Shown one piece after another: positions 29,001-36,725 of a stretch of 64,000 nucleotides of DNA. The DNA lies in NCBI RefSeq assembly GCF_011799805.1, contig NZ_WXUB01000006.1:124001-188000 (forward strand). The letters run 5' to 3'. Every line of letters begins with the position of its first letter. Position 1 is the first letter of the stretch. The notes under the pieces are model-generated. The model searched no databases. It worked only from the letters and a program-made list of their open reading frames with translations, and was not told the origin of the DNA. This stretch comes from Maribellus sediminis (GTDB lineage Bacteria > Bacteroidota > Bacteroidia > Bacteroidales > Prolixibacteraceae). Position numbers and translations under genes: made by a program.

Positions 29001-29326
29001 CGCTCATCCTCGGTATCCAAAGGTGTCGATGCAAAATCCTTATTTATAACTTGCGAAGGTCGCTCATTCCAGAGATGAAACTCACCGGGTTTGTAATAAC
29101 GTTCTTCCCAAGTAGTTCGAACACCTTTAGGATACATTAAATGATATCCTGAAGAACCCACGTTTCCTATGTCAATCCCCACACCACGTAAACGAATATT
29201 TGGTTGGGCATTCGCCATTGCCGATGCCAAAAGTAACAGCGCAATAGCAATCCATTCTTTTTTAAAATTTATTTTTAGCTTATACCTCAAAACACTTTGT
29301 TTTAACATCTTCACGAGTTTCATCAT
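26069..29326 (-). CDS. BNR-type beta-propeller protein with five Ig-like repeats and T9SS sorting domain
   Basis: Predicted exported protein of about 1085 residues delivered by the type IX system. The first open codon is TTG at 29329; the ATG at 29326 is preferred, and a second follows at 29323. Signal peptide to about residue 42 (AMANAQ). Residues 43-190 form an N-terminal beta domain (IDIGNVGSSGYHLMY). Residues 190-512 are a sialidase-like propeller with Asp-box-like turns (SKDKGLTWEY, STNGGQTWETP) ending in HGFNYPFMEIDGDDVVF and RWHDANMLTFHRIRNFR. Five Ig-like repeats follow, then a type A sorting domain from about 1004 (YAIRIYPDPVVHEKFN). Five arginines of true sialidases are not evident, so a glycosidase or lyase acting on another sugar is as likely. 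The gene begins 4 bases after the FG-GAP gene. Confidence 0.82.
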   Translation of the reverse strand: MMKLVKMLKQSVLRYKLKINFKKEWIAIALLLLASAMANAQPNIRLRGVGIDIGNVGSSGYHLMYPKGVRTTWEERYYKPGEFHLWNERPSQVINKDFASTPLDTEDERNCSIDSVTADAACIITIAVPINNMVADGWTNTGVTFSSSISTFTLYVYNYTEPNTWVKIPYFDPHIPTMVFGDAEHLKFDNPLPISDLAEGVVIVDSWDYYNRGSYIVDPHIMITPEGDYIAGRNGYRFISKDKGLTWEYWATDYKIEHSSTFYHDGAYYIIGDANMLSNEVGAITRSTNGGQTWETPVNLNFDLRNAPAHVEISQGRIWMAYELAGSSHRVNIASASTSSNLMSAASWVTTEREDYDPTGNETDMVMGPDGWPIALPKGGPPIVASSESEAHQMFSQDLFNLPGSGSKYTAKYDSVTNKYWALTSYSHFNYNRAGIALWSSSNLKSWTKERQVFEGKSGAFHGFNYPFMEIDGDDVVFVLRTAWENDRGQAQRWHDANMLTFHRIRNFRENCHIIPKYQINTNPLDSGRIVPAAIGDQVRLTPATNLYDSADGEWAWTGPDKFTSTEREIVLTSFENTQAGVYTATFTAPDGALVTLEYTLAINGDCEILPYIKIADDDWMIKSDVELALADRVNFGPQSRDYGGDWGNGWYVSGPDGVELNKRDVLISSINEEEMGTYTFTNIDENWCAASIDFSLTRSNKVRCEILPKFKINDDAVQGGTIAAVPLGGKVRLTPESDLYGTANVGNWSWTGPNGFSASTREINLTNFQNSQVGEYVVTFSSESTFPISQKILVGIKGECSIIPWYKINERDWVPKASIVVVEGDDISFGPWSEEFKWKGGTWSWSGPNNYFAEGREPVIRDIQYTQAGVYTVTNFDQNLCASSLDFTIEVNECGIIPYLNINNEGWNSVSGAEVNIGDEVWFGPQSTISGGADVLGWSWEGPNGMVETNRGLLISNFKSNQYGTYTVSFTDPSGCYSSFQYELNDPLATAIEMVDIGYESDNYAIRIYPDPVVHEKFNLELNNIQASEVMIFNLTGVKISHKMIHNSERILKMELNKPDIPGIYFAKVMEKSGKSYTTKFVVL
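26366..27793 (-). repeat. Five tandem Ig-like repeats within the BNR T9SS gene
   Basis: Residues 513-608, 608-705, 706-800, 801-895 and 896-988 of the encoded protein each begin with a Cys-hydrophobic-Ile-Pro motif (CHIIPKYQIN, CEILPYIKI, CEILPKFKIN, CSIIPWYKIN, CGIIPYLNINN) and carry a WxWxGPN/D core and a GxYxVTF-like end. Repeats 1 and 3 resemble each other most, as do 2 and 4, suggesting an ancestral two-repeat unit that doubled. Confidence 0.85.
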
Positions 29327-29330
29327 CAAA

Positions 29331-31472
29331 TTACTTAATTGGATTTATATCCTCCCTGTTATAATACATTAAGGTTCCTTTTTCCCGGGCAACAACCAGA
29401 TCCATTACTCCACGACCTAAATCAACAGGGGCAGGTGAACAACTATGTGTCCCGAGTTTAATGGCTTCATCTTTGTATTTTATTCTTGCAGGATATTCGA
29501 ATACAGGTTTGGCGTTTGTGCCAACATTTCGCATAAACAAAACACTGGCTTGTCGTTCATCTCCGTCCAGATTGTCTGGCATGCCACCCGGACCGGGTAT
29601 CGACTGCGCTCTGCTTGTGCCTACCATCAGGTCTATCTTTCCATCTAAATCCCAGTCAACCGGAACAATTTTAGAACGTCCCCACTGGCCAACAAAGCGT
29701 TTATCGTGCGCCCGTATTGCTTCGCCGGTTTCCAGCCTTAATACTTCGCCCCGAACTACGTTCTGGATGTCGATTTGGTAAAAACACCGGAATTCGTTGT
29801 TCTCGTCGTTAGCAATAATGCAGGGCTCTGTTTCGCCCCCCCAGGTTGTTATGCCGGGTTGTGTGCGCCACGATAAATGCAAATCCAGGCCTTCACAGAA
29901 TATTTTTTTCATTTCGGAAAAAGCGGGGCGGTCTCCTTCACTTTCTATTTGAATAAAAGTTACGATATCGCCCAAAATACTGTTCATAACAATATCCAGC
30001 TTCCCGTCATTATTCCAGTCGTAAAGTGTTGGGCAGGTATATCCCCAGTTGGCTTCGGGAGGCCCCTGAATTGATCCCTGGTAACCGGCGCGGATTTGAA
30101 AGGTTTTTCCGTCCACGAGAATTGGAACCGGGTTGGCAAATTCAGGTGCTTTCTTCGAGCCAATATTTTTCACAAAAAGCAATTCGCCGGCATCGTTTCC
30201 CACCAGAAGATCTACCAAACCATCATTATCAACATCTCCGGGAGAAACCACGGGCAGCCTTCCACATACAATATCGGCGGATTTGCACAAAACAAGTTTT
30301 GGTTCGCCATAAATGGGCGTGTTGTCTTTCAGCATCCCCTTTAGAGGGTAAAACCACAAACGCCCGGTGTCGCCAATCAATAAATCGGAAAGTCCGTTTT
30401 TTGGATTTGTAATGGTCTTTACATTGGGATGAATAACCGGGTGACGCAAAATAACATGATCGGGAGTGTCAACGGCATATCGTACTTCGTTAATGTCTAC
30501 CCCATCAGCTGAAATATTTTGGAATACCCGTGTGAGCCCTGTTTGATTCGCTCCTACTACCTGTGGAATTTTTGTTTCGCTGTTGTAAATGGCCATTGTA
30601 AGACCTCTGCTTCCAAACTTGAAATAACAATTTCGGCTATTCACATCAACAGGTTCATTTTTCTCCAGCGTAGTCATTTTTATATCGGAGAATTGAGCAT
30701 GAAAAAGCCGTGGCCCGCGGGAATACCAGGATGGATTTTTGGCAAGTCCGGCCCCATCATAAGCGTTGTATTCTTTCTGATGGTGATAGGGAACATCATC
30801 TTTATTCCGGGAACTGCGCGAACTGGGAAAAGGAGACCGGTCACCTGCATCGGTTATTTCTGTATCGTCATTGCTCACGTGAAACACATGGAGCTTGCCT
30901 TGTTTGTCGATAAAACCGGCTAGGCTGCCACTCATTTTGTTAACTTTATGACTGGCAAATGTTTTGAATTCCAACAAATTCCGGTCAAAGGATAGCAGCT
31001 GAACTTGACCATTCGAATACGACAGTGCATAAATTTCCCCGTTGGTGTGCCGAAAGACATAGCCTCCCGAATTGGGAGAGCTGATCGTTACCTTTTCTCC
31101 GTAAACAGGCGTGCCATAATCATCAAAACGTTCGAACGGGTAAAGTGTACGTAAGCCCACGAACAGGTCATATGGTCCATTTCCATAAACATCGGCTGTT
31201 CCGCTGGCGGCTCCGTCAATAACGCCGTAATTACCTTCTCCACCGGCGGAAATAGCACTTCCTCCAATCAACTGAGCAGAAGCCTGCAACGAAAATAAAC
31301 CCAGAGAAAACAGAATAACGAAAGTTTTGAGTGCTCCACTCCAAGGGTTTCTTTTTTTCGTGTAAACTTTTTGAATCTGCTGTTCGGACAAGCCCTGCTG
31401 CGAAAATCGGTTTCCCGAAATACCGGTAGCAGTTGATAGTGACAGACAATTATTTTTAGAGTTTGTTCCCAT
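29331..31472 (-). CDS. FG-GAP / VCBS-type beta-propeller protein, secreted
   Basis: A 713-residue secreted protein with calcium-loop propeller repeats. Loops read DVDNDGLVDLLVG (413-425), DWNNDGKLDIVM (485-496) and DWDLDGKIDLMVG (606-618). The N-terminus is unusual: about 45 polar residues come before a hydrophobic segment (FVILFSLGLFSLQASAQ), so the true start could be internal, but the upstream stop and this ATG are only one base apart (TAAaATG), favouring coupled translation. It shares with the esterase fusion at 45794-48835 the segments RAGYxGSxQGxxEAxWGY and FCxGLxLHxxWR. Eight-bladed FG-GAP-like propellers include PL11 rhamnogalacturonan lyases, so an enzymatic role is conceivable but not shown. 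It is followed at 4 bases by the BNR T9SS gene. Confidence 0.8.
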   Translation of the reverse strand: MGTNSKNNCLSLSTATGISGNRFSQQGLSEQQIQKVYTKKRNPWSGALKTFVILFSLGLFSLQASAQLIGGSAISAGGEGNYGVIDGAASGTADVYGNGPYDLFVGLRTLYPFERFDDYGTPVYGEKVTISSPNSGGYVFRHTNGEIYALSYSNGQVQLLSFDRNLLEFKTFASHKVNKMSGSLAGFIDKQGKLHVFHVSNDDTEITDAGDRSPFPSSRSSRNKDDVPYHHQKEYNAYDGAGLAKNPSWYSRGPRLFHAQFSDIKMTTLEKNEPVDVNSRNCYFKFGSRGLTMAIYNSETKIPQVVGANQTGLTRVFQNISADGVDINEVRYAVDTPDHVILRHPVIHPNVKTITNPKNGLSDLLIGDTGRLWFYPLKGMLKDNTPIYGEPKLVLCKSADIVCGRLPVVSPGDVDNDGLVDLLVGNDAGELLFVKNIGSKKAPEFANPVPILVDGKTFQIRAGYQGSIQGPPEANWGYTCPTLYDWNNDGKLDIVMNSILGDIVTFIQIESEGDRPAFSEMKKIFCEGLDLHLSWRTQPGITTWGGETEPCIIANDENNEFRCFYQIDIQNVVRGEVLRLETGEAIRAHDKRFVGQWGRSKIVPVDWDLDGKIDLMVGTSRAQSIPGPGGMPDNLDGDERQASVLFMRNVGTNAKPVFEYPARIKYKDEAIKLGTHSCSPAPVDLGRGVMDLVVAREKGTLMYYNREDINPIK

Positions 31473-31473
31473 T

Positions 31474-34400
31474 TTAATTTTGATTTGATAGTTCTAAAAT
31501 TTTCACCGGTCCAAATAAACCGGATGGTTGCAAGGGGTTGTCTACTTTTAATGTATTATAAGACATCCATATTTTGCGCTCTTCCTCTGGAAGATTTAAA
31601 TCACCAATAATCCGATTCATCCAGGTGTTCACTATTTCAATCTTTAGTTGGTTTTCACCCTGCACTATTAAATCGGTTATATCAAGTTGATAAGGTGCAG
31701 TCCAAAGACCTCCTGCATATTTGTCGTTCACATATACTTTGGCCATGGCAGTAAAGCTTCCAAGATCGATTACAACCTTTTCGTTTTCGGGTAATTTATC
31801 GAGGTTGAAACTGGTATTGTAAAACGCCGTTCCTGAAAAGTATTTAATTCTATTGTCGTTTGAAATTGTCCAATCCTGCAGGGTATCAAACACGACAGGC
31901 TCATTTGGTCCTCTCATGGTTGAATCAAAATTGACAGTCCAGGGATTTGTAATATTTGTCAGTAATGTCGGATTCGGATAATTAGCCTCAAGTTTTGTAA
32001 GCGAAGCTTTTCCTGCTTTGTTACGAAAAACAATAAACACACTTTCGTAGGCTTCCAGTTTCAAAGGTATAGCCGTTGTATTTTCATTCTGTTCGTATGC
32101 CGGAAGATTTCGAATAGAACCGGTTGTTGCTTCCCAAAGTTCGGGTTGCAAACCTGTCACTCTGAATTCGGGAGTAATAATTTTGGTTTCATCTGTTTGG
32201 TTTGTCACAAAATAAATATCACCATCTTCCAATGTTCGGTGCCCGTAATGAATCGTGTTATCCTCGGGTAATTTGCAATCAGGAACACAATTGATGATCT
32301 CAAAAGCTTCAGCCATTTCCAGTCCATTCATGATCGTACCCTTTCCGAACTTTCTGTATTTTACATTCACGCCATCCACATCGCCCCATAAATCAGAGGC
32401 CAACTGTTGAACCTGTTTATCAGCCTCAGGTTGGTTTTGCAAACTTGGTGAGTGAGTTGGTGCAGGCCCCATTACAACAGCTCCGTCCTCCACCAGTTGT
32501 TTGATTTTGGCAAGGAGCTCCGGCCGAATGGTTTCCAATTTGGGTAGCACTAAAATGCGGTACTGTGTTCCATGCGGTAAAGTGATCAAGCCATCCTCAA
32601 CGGTCATGTTATTTAAAATCACTTCCGCATTCATGTAGTCAAACTGATAGCCCACAGGAAGCGCAGGATCAGTAATGCCAGTCATTTTTGGGGCGTCTTC
32701 ACCAATAAAATAAGCCACATCGGCTACATTTAAACCTTGCTGGAGCATAAAATTACAACGCTTCAGGTATTCAATGTAAACATCAATTTGCGAGAACCAG
32801 GTGTTTTTACGGTGAAACTCATTGCCAAACCAGGCATTCATTCCCGGATTTTTATCTTCGTAAGGTTGCTGGATGTAGACATGTAACAAGGTATTATTGA
32901 TTCCTTCGGCAGAAAACCTATCCCCTCGTTGTTTAATAACTCCCGGATACCTTGCGTAATGCGGTCCACCCGAAGTGTTAGATTCTGCAGAGATTTTTGT
33001 TTTTCCATATATGTGGCCACAAGAAGTGGCAGCCCTGTTTTCAATATCTCCAAGACTACCGGTACTCCAAAACTCCCCAGCGATTTCATCCGATTGACCA
33101 CCATACTGTAAAAACTCGCCGGGAAATCCCCAGTGACCGTAATTCTCTAGCCAGGTGGTAAGTCCGTTTTCATGGCATACTACTCTCAATCCAGCCACGT
33201 AATCATAGGCAACTTTATCAGCCACCAATCGGCGAACGTCCCATAAAAATCTGTCCGAAGCTTTTTGGCTTTCCACAACCATCCCCTGGTAAACCGGTAA
33301 AAAAGGAAGCGGGTCATATCCATAGGTTTGTTGAAAATCATCTAAAAAGCCATCGGTAAAGTTTTGGCTTCCTTTTTCCCAACTGTCCTGCACTGCCACT
33401 TTAAATGTTTTTCTATCCTCGGCCGGAATGCGTTCCAATATCTTCCCAAGAAAAGAGTCAAAATGAAACCGGATATGCTCTTTACTCATCTTATCTATTT
33501 CGAGTCCAACACCTTCGCGTGAGGCCGGTCCGTTTTCAACACCTGTTGGCTTCATCCCGGTTCTTAAAATAATCCAATCGCCTTCAGGTGCATCCCATGT
33601 AAGTTTTCCATCGCTATCCATAAACGCTGAAATGTCGATTACTTTTGTAGGATCAATAACCGTTTCTGTATCATCCACTTCTGCCTGATCTTCCCATTGA
33701 TACTCATTCCAATACGGAAGCGGTGCCGAGAACATTTTCGCCAGCGTTTTTTCTGCATAATTCTCCACCCTTGGCGCAGTTGAGAAAATTACTTCTGTCA
33801 GGCCGTCTTTTTCGTTTAGCCCGCTAAATTTTCTGTAGGAGGGTTGAGTACTATTAAAAATCAAACGGAAATTACTTGAAGTGGTGGCCGGAAACGAGGC
33901 AACAACCGGAGCATACGGAATAAACCCAACCTGAGTAGAAGCATTGGTTCTGTTGAGTTCAAATTCTTTTATGGTTGTATATTCTCCGTTTGCCCTTTTG
34001 GCCTGAATGGTTACCAAAGCAAACATGATATTTTGGGTAGTTTGAATGGTAAGGCTTCGGGCTGTAAATTCTTTTTTTGCATTAAAATCCAAGGTAAATT
34101 GATCTCCTTCAGGAAAAGTAAATCCGGTGGCAACATCTCCATCTATTAATTTTGAAAGACCTGAAATATTATCTGAAGAAGAAACGGTGCAGTTTTGCTT
34201 GTCCAGGATCAATTGATTATACTTTGGTGCAGGGTAAGCAATCACTTTTACGTCCTGAAAATCACCTTCGGGTTTATCTAATAATTGAGAGATTTTACCC
34301 GGCCCTTTAACTTTAGTTTCAGAATTGGCTAAATAACGCATTGCGATTTCCGGCTTCACCCAGGGCCCACCAGACTGGCTCCATCCGGCAGAATTAAATA

Positions 34401-34758
34401 TCCCGATTTCAATATCCAGTTCAGAAGCTCTTTTTAAGGCCGCATGTGTCACTTCATACCACTCATCGCTTAAAAATTTAACATCGCCATAGGGTATGTT
34501 ATAGTAACCGATATTACCAATAAAAGCCCTGTTAATCCCGACTTTTTTCATGGCTTCGAGATCTTTAACTACACCCTCCTTGGAGATGTTATCGGACAAC
34601 CAATACCAATAAACTGAAGTTTGAATGGAATCGGGAATGGTTTTGAAACCTGACTCAATCTGGCTAAATGCGGATTGCTTTTTACACGAAACACAAATGT
34701 TCAGCCCCATTACGGCAAGTAGTAATATTGCTATCAGTATATTTTTTTTCATTCTCAT
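31474..34758 (-). CDS. GH106-like alpha-L-rhamnosidase, lipoprotein, copy A
   Basis: A 1094-residue member of the GH106 (GH2-sugar-binding-like) group, which removes alpha-L-rhamnose from complex pectic or similar glycans. Signal peptide with lipobox (NICVSCKKQ, Cys about 25). The barrel starts with TSVYWYWLSDNISKEGV and GINRAFIGNIGYY, and contains FNSAGWSQSGGPWVKPE, an N-terminal insert of about 120 residues resembling an F5/8-type or jelly-roll module (GDQFTLDFNAKKEFT), then EYLKRCNFMLQQGLNVADVAYFIGEDAP. The C-terminal beta-sandwich (YAGGLWTAPYQLDITDL, NTWMNRIIGDL) is the usual sugar-binding fold. It sits between the uncharacterized lipoprotein copy B and the FG-GAP gene, the next gene starting one base after its stop. 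Confidence 0.86.
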   Translation of the reverse strand: MRMKKNILIAILLLAVMGLNICVSCKKQSAFSQIESGFKTIPDSIQTSVYWYWLSDNISKEGVVKDLEAMKKVGINRAFIGNIGYYNIPYGDVKFLSDEWYEVTHAALKRASELDIEIGIFNSAGWSQSGGPWVKPEIAMRYLANSETKVKGPGKISQLLDKPEGDFQDVKVIAYPAPKYNQLILDKQNCTVSSSDNISGLSKLIDGDVATGFTFPEGDQFTLDFNAKKEFTARSLTIQTTQNIMFALVTIQAKRANGEYTTIKEFELNRTNASTQVGFIPYAPVVASFPATTSSNFRLIFNSTQPSYRKFSGLNEKDGLTEVIFSTAPRVENYAEKTLAKMFSAPLPYWNEYQWEDQAEVDDTETVIDPTKVIDISAFMDSDGKLTWDAPEGDWIILRTGMKPTGVENGPASREGVGLEIDKMSKEHIRFHFDSFLGKILERIPAEDRKTFKVAVQDSWEKGSQNFTDGFLDDFQQTYGYDPLPFLPVYQGMVVESQKASDRFLWDVRRLVADKVAYDYVAGLRVVCHENGLTTWLENYGHWGFPGEFLQYGGQSDEIAGEFWSTGSLGDIENRAATSCGHIYGKTKISAESNTSGGPHYARYPGVIKQRGDRFSAEGINNTLLHVYIQQPYEDKNPGMNAWFGNEFHRKNTWFSQIDVYIEYLKRCNFMLQQGLNVADVAYFIGEDAPKMTGITDPALPVGYQFDYMNAEVILNNMTVEDGLITLPHGTQYRILVLPKLETIRPELLAKIKQLVEDGAVVMGPAPTHSPSLQNQPEADKQVQQLASDLWGDVDGVNVKYRKFGKGTIMNGLEMAEAFEIINCVPDCKLPEDNTIHYGHRTLEDGDIYFVTNQTDETKIITPEFRVTGLQPELWEATTGSIRNLPAYEQNENTTAIPLKLEAYESVFIVFRNKAGKASLTKLEANYPNPTLLTNITNPWTVNFDSTMRGPNEPVVFDTLQDWTISNDNRIKYFSGTAFYNTSFNLDKLPENEKVVIDLGSFTAMAKVYVNDKYAGGLWTAPYQLDITDLIVQGENQLKIEIVNTWMNRIIGDLNLPEEERKIWMSYNTLKVDNPLQPSGLFGPVKILELSNQN

Positions 34759-34802
34759 CGTTGATGTTTACTTTTTTTCAGTGTCACAAATCGCAATAAG
34801 AT

Positions 34803-36692
34803 TTAATTAAAATCCAGCACTTTGTTTCTCGTCCCTTTCCGAATGTTCACTATTCCAGTATTCCAATCCGACTGAAGAAATGGGCTGTCGTATACTTTCT
34901 CCGGGGCATAATTAACAGTTTCGCCATTAATTTCAGGCGATTTTGAATAGTTGGCATAAAAGGCAAATTTGTCTCCATAAATACCGGTATATTTCAGGAT
35001 ATTGTTCTGAAAAGACAATTGATTCCCAAGCACTTTTTCCCGGAATGCTTCAAATGATTTGTAGTTTGACTTTTGATCCACTTCAAGAATTAACGGGGAA
35101 TATTCATTTTCACAAACCAACCATTTCCCTTTGGTTTGCCCGGTTTCCTCTTCCCAACTATATGCTCCATCGACAACTTTAAGAGCAGCAAATGCACCCT
35201 TCGTTTCGGTAAAAATCCAACCACCATCTTCAATTGGATTATGAAGTCCTTCCGCCGAGAACCACACCATTGTGCGCCCGGCGCCCCTGCTGGTATGCAA
35301 CTTCTGGCTAATTTGTGTTCCTTTTTCCTGAACCGACCACATGGAGTTGTACAACCTGTTATTTTTGATTTTCTCACATTGCGGGAGGATCCCTGCTTCC
35401 GTATTGTCGGCAAAGATTACCCCGCGTGACTGATTTTGTGAACTGATCATAACCCAGTCGGTATCAGGGCGTGCCTCAAACATTGACGTGCCGATAATAA
35501 AATCAGGGGTACAATACGAATACCTGACAATACCCCCATAATCGGTTCGCAAATGATATACAGGAGGGGAGTTATGCCCCGGTTCAGCCAAACCCATTGC
35601 ACGTTGCCTGACTTCGTAAATCCCCCGGCCCTTCAGGTCACAAACGATATCGTAAACAACCAACGGCGGCCGATAACTTGTTGTCATTGCTGATATGATC
35701 GTGGTTTCAAACCGGGGTTTTTCACCCATACCAAAAAACAGGTAACCATATTCCGAAGTGCCGGGAGACTGATCCTGGTACAACCTTGATTTTCCTCCGC
35801 CGGAGACCCCTTTGAGCTGCTCTTCGCCCCAATACGCAAAATAGAGGTCAAGATAATTGCCTGCCTTTCGTTTCAGTTCAGGGTCGTGAGAGAAATCATA
35901 AATATTGAACATTCCCTTTAACGTTTTATGGTTGTAATCCCTGCTCATCATTTCAATGAACAAACCTTTTTTGGCACGTTCTGTAAAGTACATTTTCAGG
36001 TACTCGGTCCATTTCTCATAATGCCACGAAGCATTGTGTCCGTCGTTGTATTTGCGGTCTTTAAAATCAGGCATGTCTTTGGCCAGCAATGCGAAATTCC
36101 ATTTTGTAGTAAAGCTTTGTGCATGCAGGTTTTCTGATGAATTAATATACCAGGTTTCAGATTCCTTCGTATAATTTACGGTCATGGTATTAATTTGTTC
36201 GGGGTCTTGTCCCATCCCTCCTTTCACATTGGTCCATATCCCTTCCATTATTTTCTTTTCGGCTTCCGGCTTTAAAAGACCTGGAGACTTTCTCCCCTTT
36301 GACCCATACATTTCAATTAAACGAAGAGCCATCTCGGTATGCCAGCCAACATTCATGCGGTTCTCGTCGGGTTTATCGATAAAATACTGGCCATATTCCT
36401 GAAGAGCGATATTCGCTGAGTCGATATTTTCATTCAACCAAAATTGCACGGCGGCATATGTTGTACGAGGATAGGAATGTGCCAGGCTTTCATTCCAGTT
36501 AACCCTGAATGTTTCATCAAGCGTTTTTCCTTTCTGGTCATTGAATAAATCAGCTACCCGCGTGTCAAATCCATCGCGGATGGTAATTAATGTTGAGTCG
36601 GGAAGTTGTCCTTCCGAAAATTCACTTTTAGGCTCGCTACATGACGTAAGAAATAAAAGCAGGATCAAAACAGGATTAAGAATTATTTTCAT
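34803..36692 (-). CDS. Uncharacterized 629-residue lipoprotein, copy B (candidate glycan-active enzyme)
   Basis: Paralogue of the protein at 24080-26014, about 60 percent identical by eye over the whole mature length. Signal peptide with lipobox (LLFLTSCSEP, Cys about 19). Shared motifs are SENLHAQSFTT, SRDYNHK, GTSEYGYLFFGMG and LRTDYGGI. The extreme N-terminal mature sequence (QLPDSTLITIRDGFDTRVA) is identical to copy A, and the DNA there is identical over 30 bases. The region between residues 60 and 190 is the most divergent, so the two copies may bind different faces of one substrate or different substrates. It stands between the two GH106-like genes with gaps of 33 and 44 bases. No family name is known to me; enzyme function is inferred. 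Confidence 0.8.
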   Translation of the reverse strand: MKIILNPVLILLLFLTSCSEPKSEFSEGQLPDSTLITIRDGFDTRVADLFNDQKGKTLDETFRVNWNESLAHSYPRTTYAAVQFWLNENIDSANIALQEYGQYFIDKPDENRMNVGWHTEMALRLIEMYGSKGRKSPGLLKPEAEKKIMEGIWTNVKGGMGQDPEQINTMTVNYTKESETWYINSSENLHAQSFTTKWNFALLAKDMPDFKDRKYNDGHNASWHYEKWTEYLKMYFTERAKKGLFIEMMSRDYNHKTLKGMFNIYDFSHDPELKRKAGNYLDLYFAYWGEEQLKGVSGGGKSRLYQDQSPGTSEYGYLFFGMGEKPRFETTIISAMTTSYRPPLVVYDIVCDLKGRGIYEVRQRAMGLAEPGHNSPPVYHLRTDYGGIVRYSYCTPDFIIGTSMFEARPDTDWVMISSQNQSRGVIFADNTEAGILPQCEKIKNNRLYNSMWSVQEKGTQISQKLHTSRGAGRTMVWFSAEGLHNPIEDGGWIFTETKGAFAALKVVDGAYSWEEETGQTKGKWLVCENEYSPLILEVDQKSNYKSFEAFREKVLGNQLSFQNNILKYTGIYGDKFAFYANYSKSPEINGETVNYAPEKVYDSPFLQSDWNTGIVNIRKGTRNKVLDFN

Positions 36693-36725
36693 TTTTAAGA
36701 AGATAGATTTAGCGGTTCGCTTATG

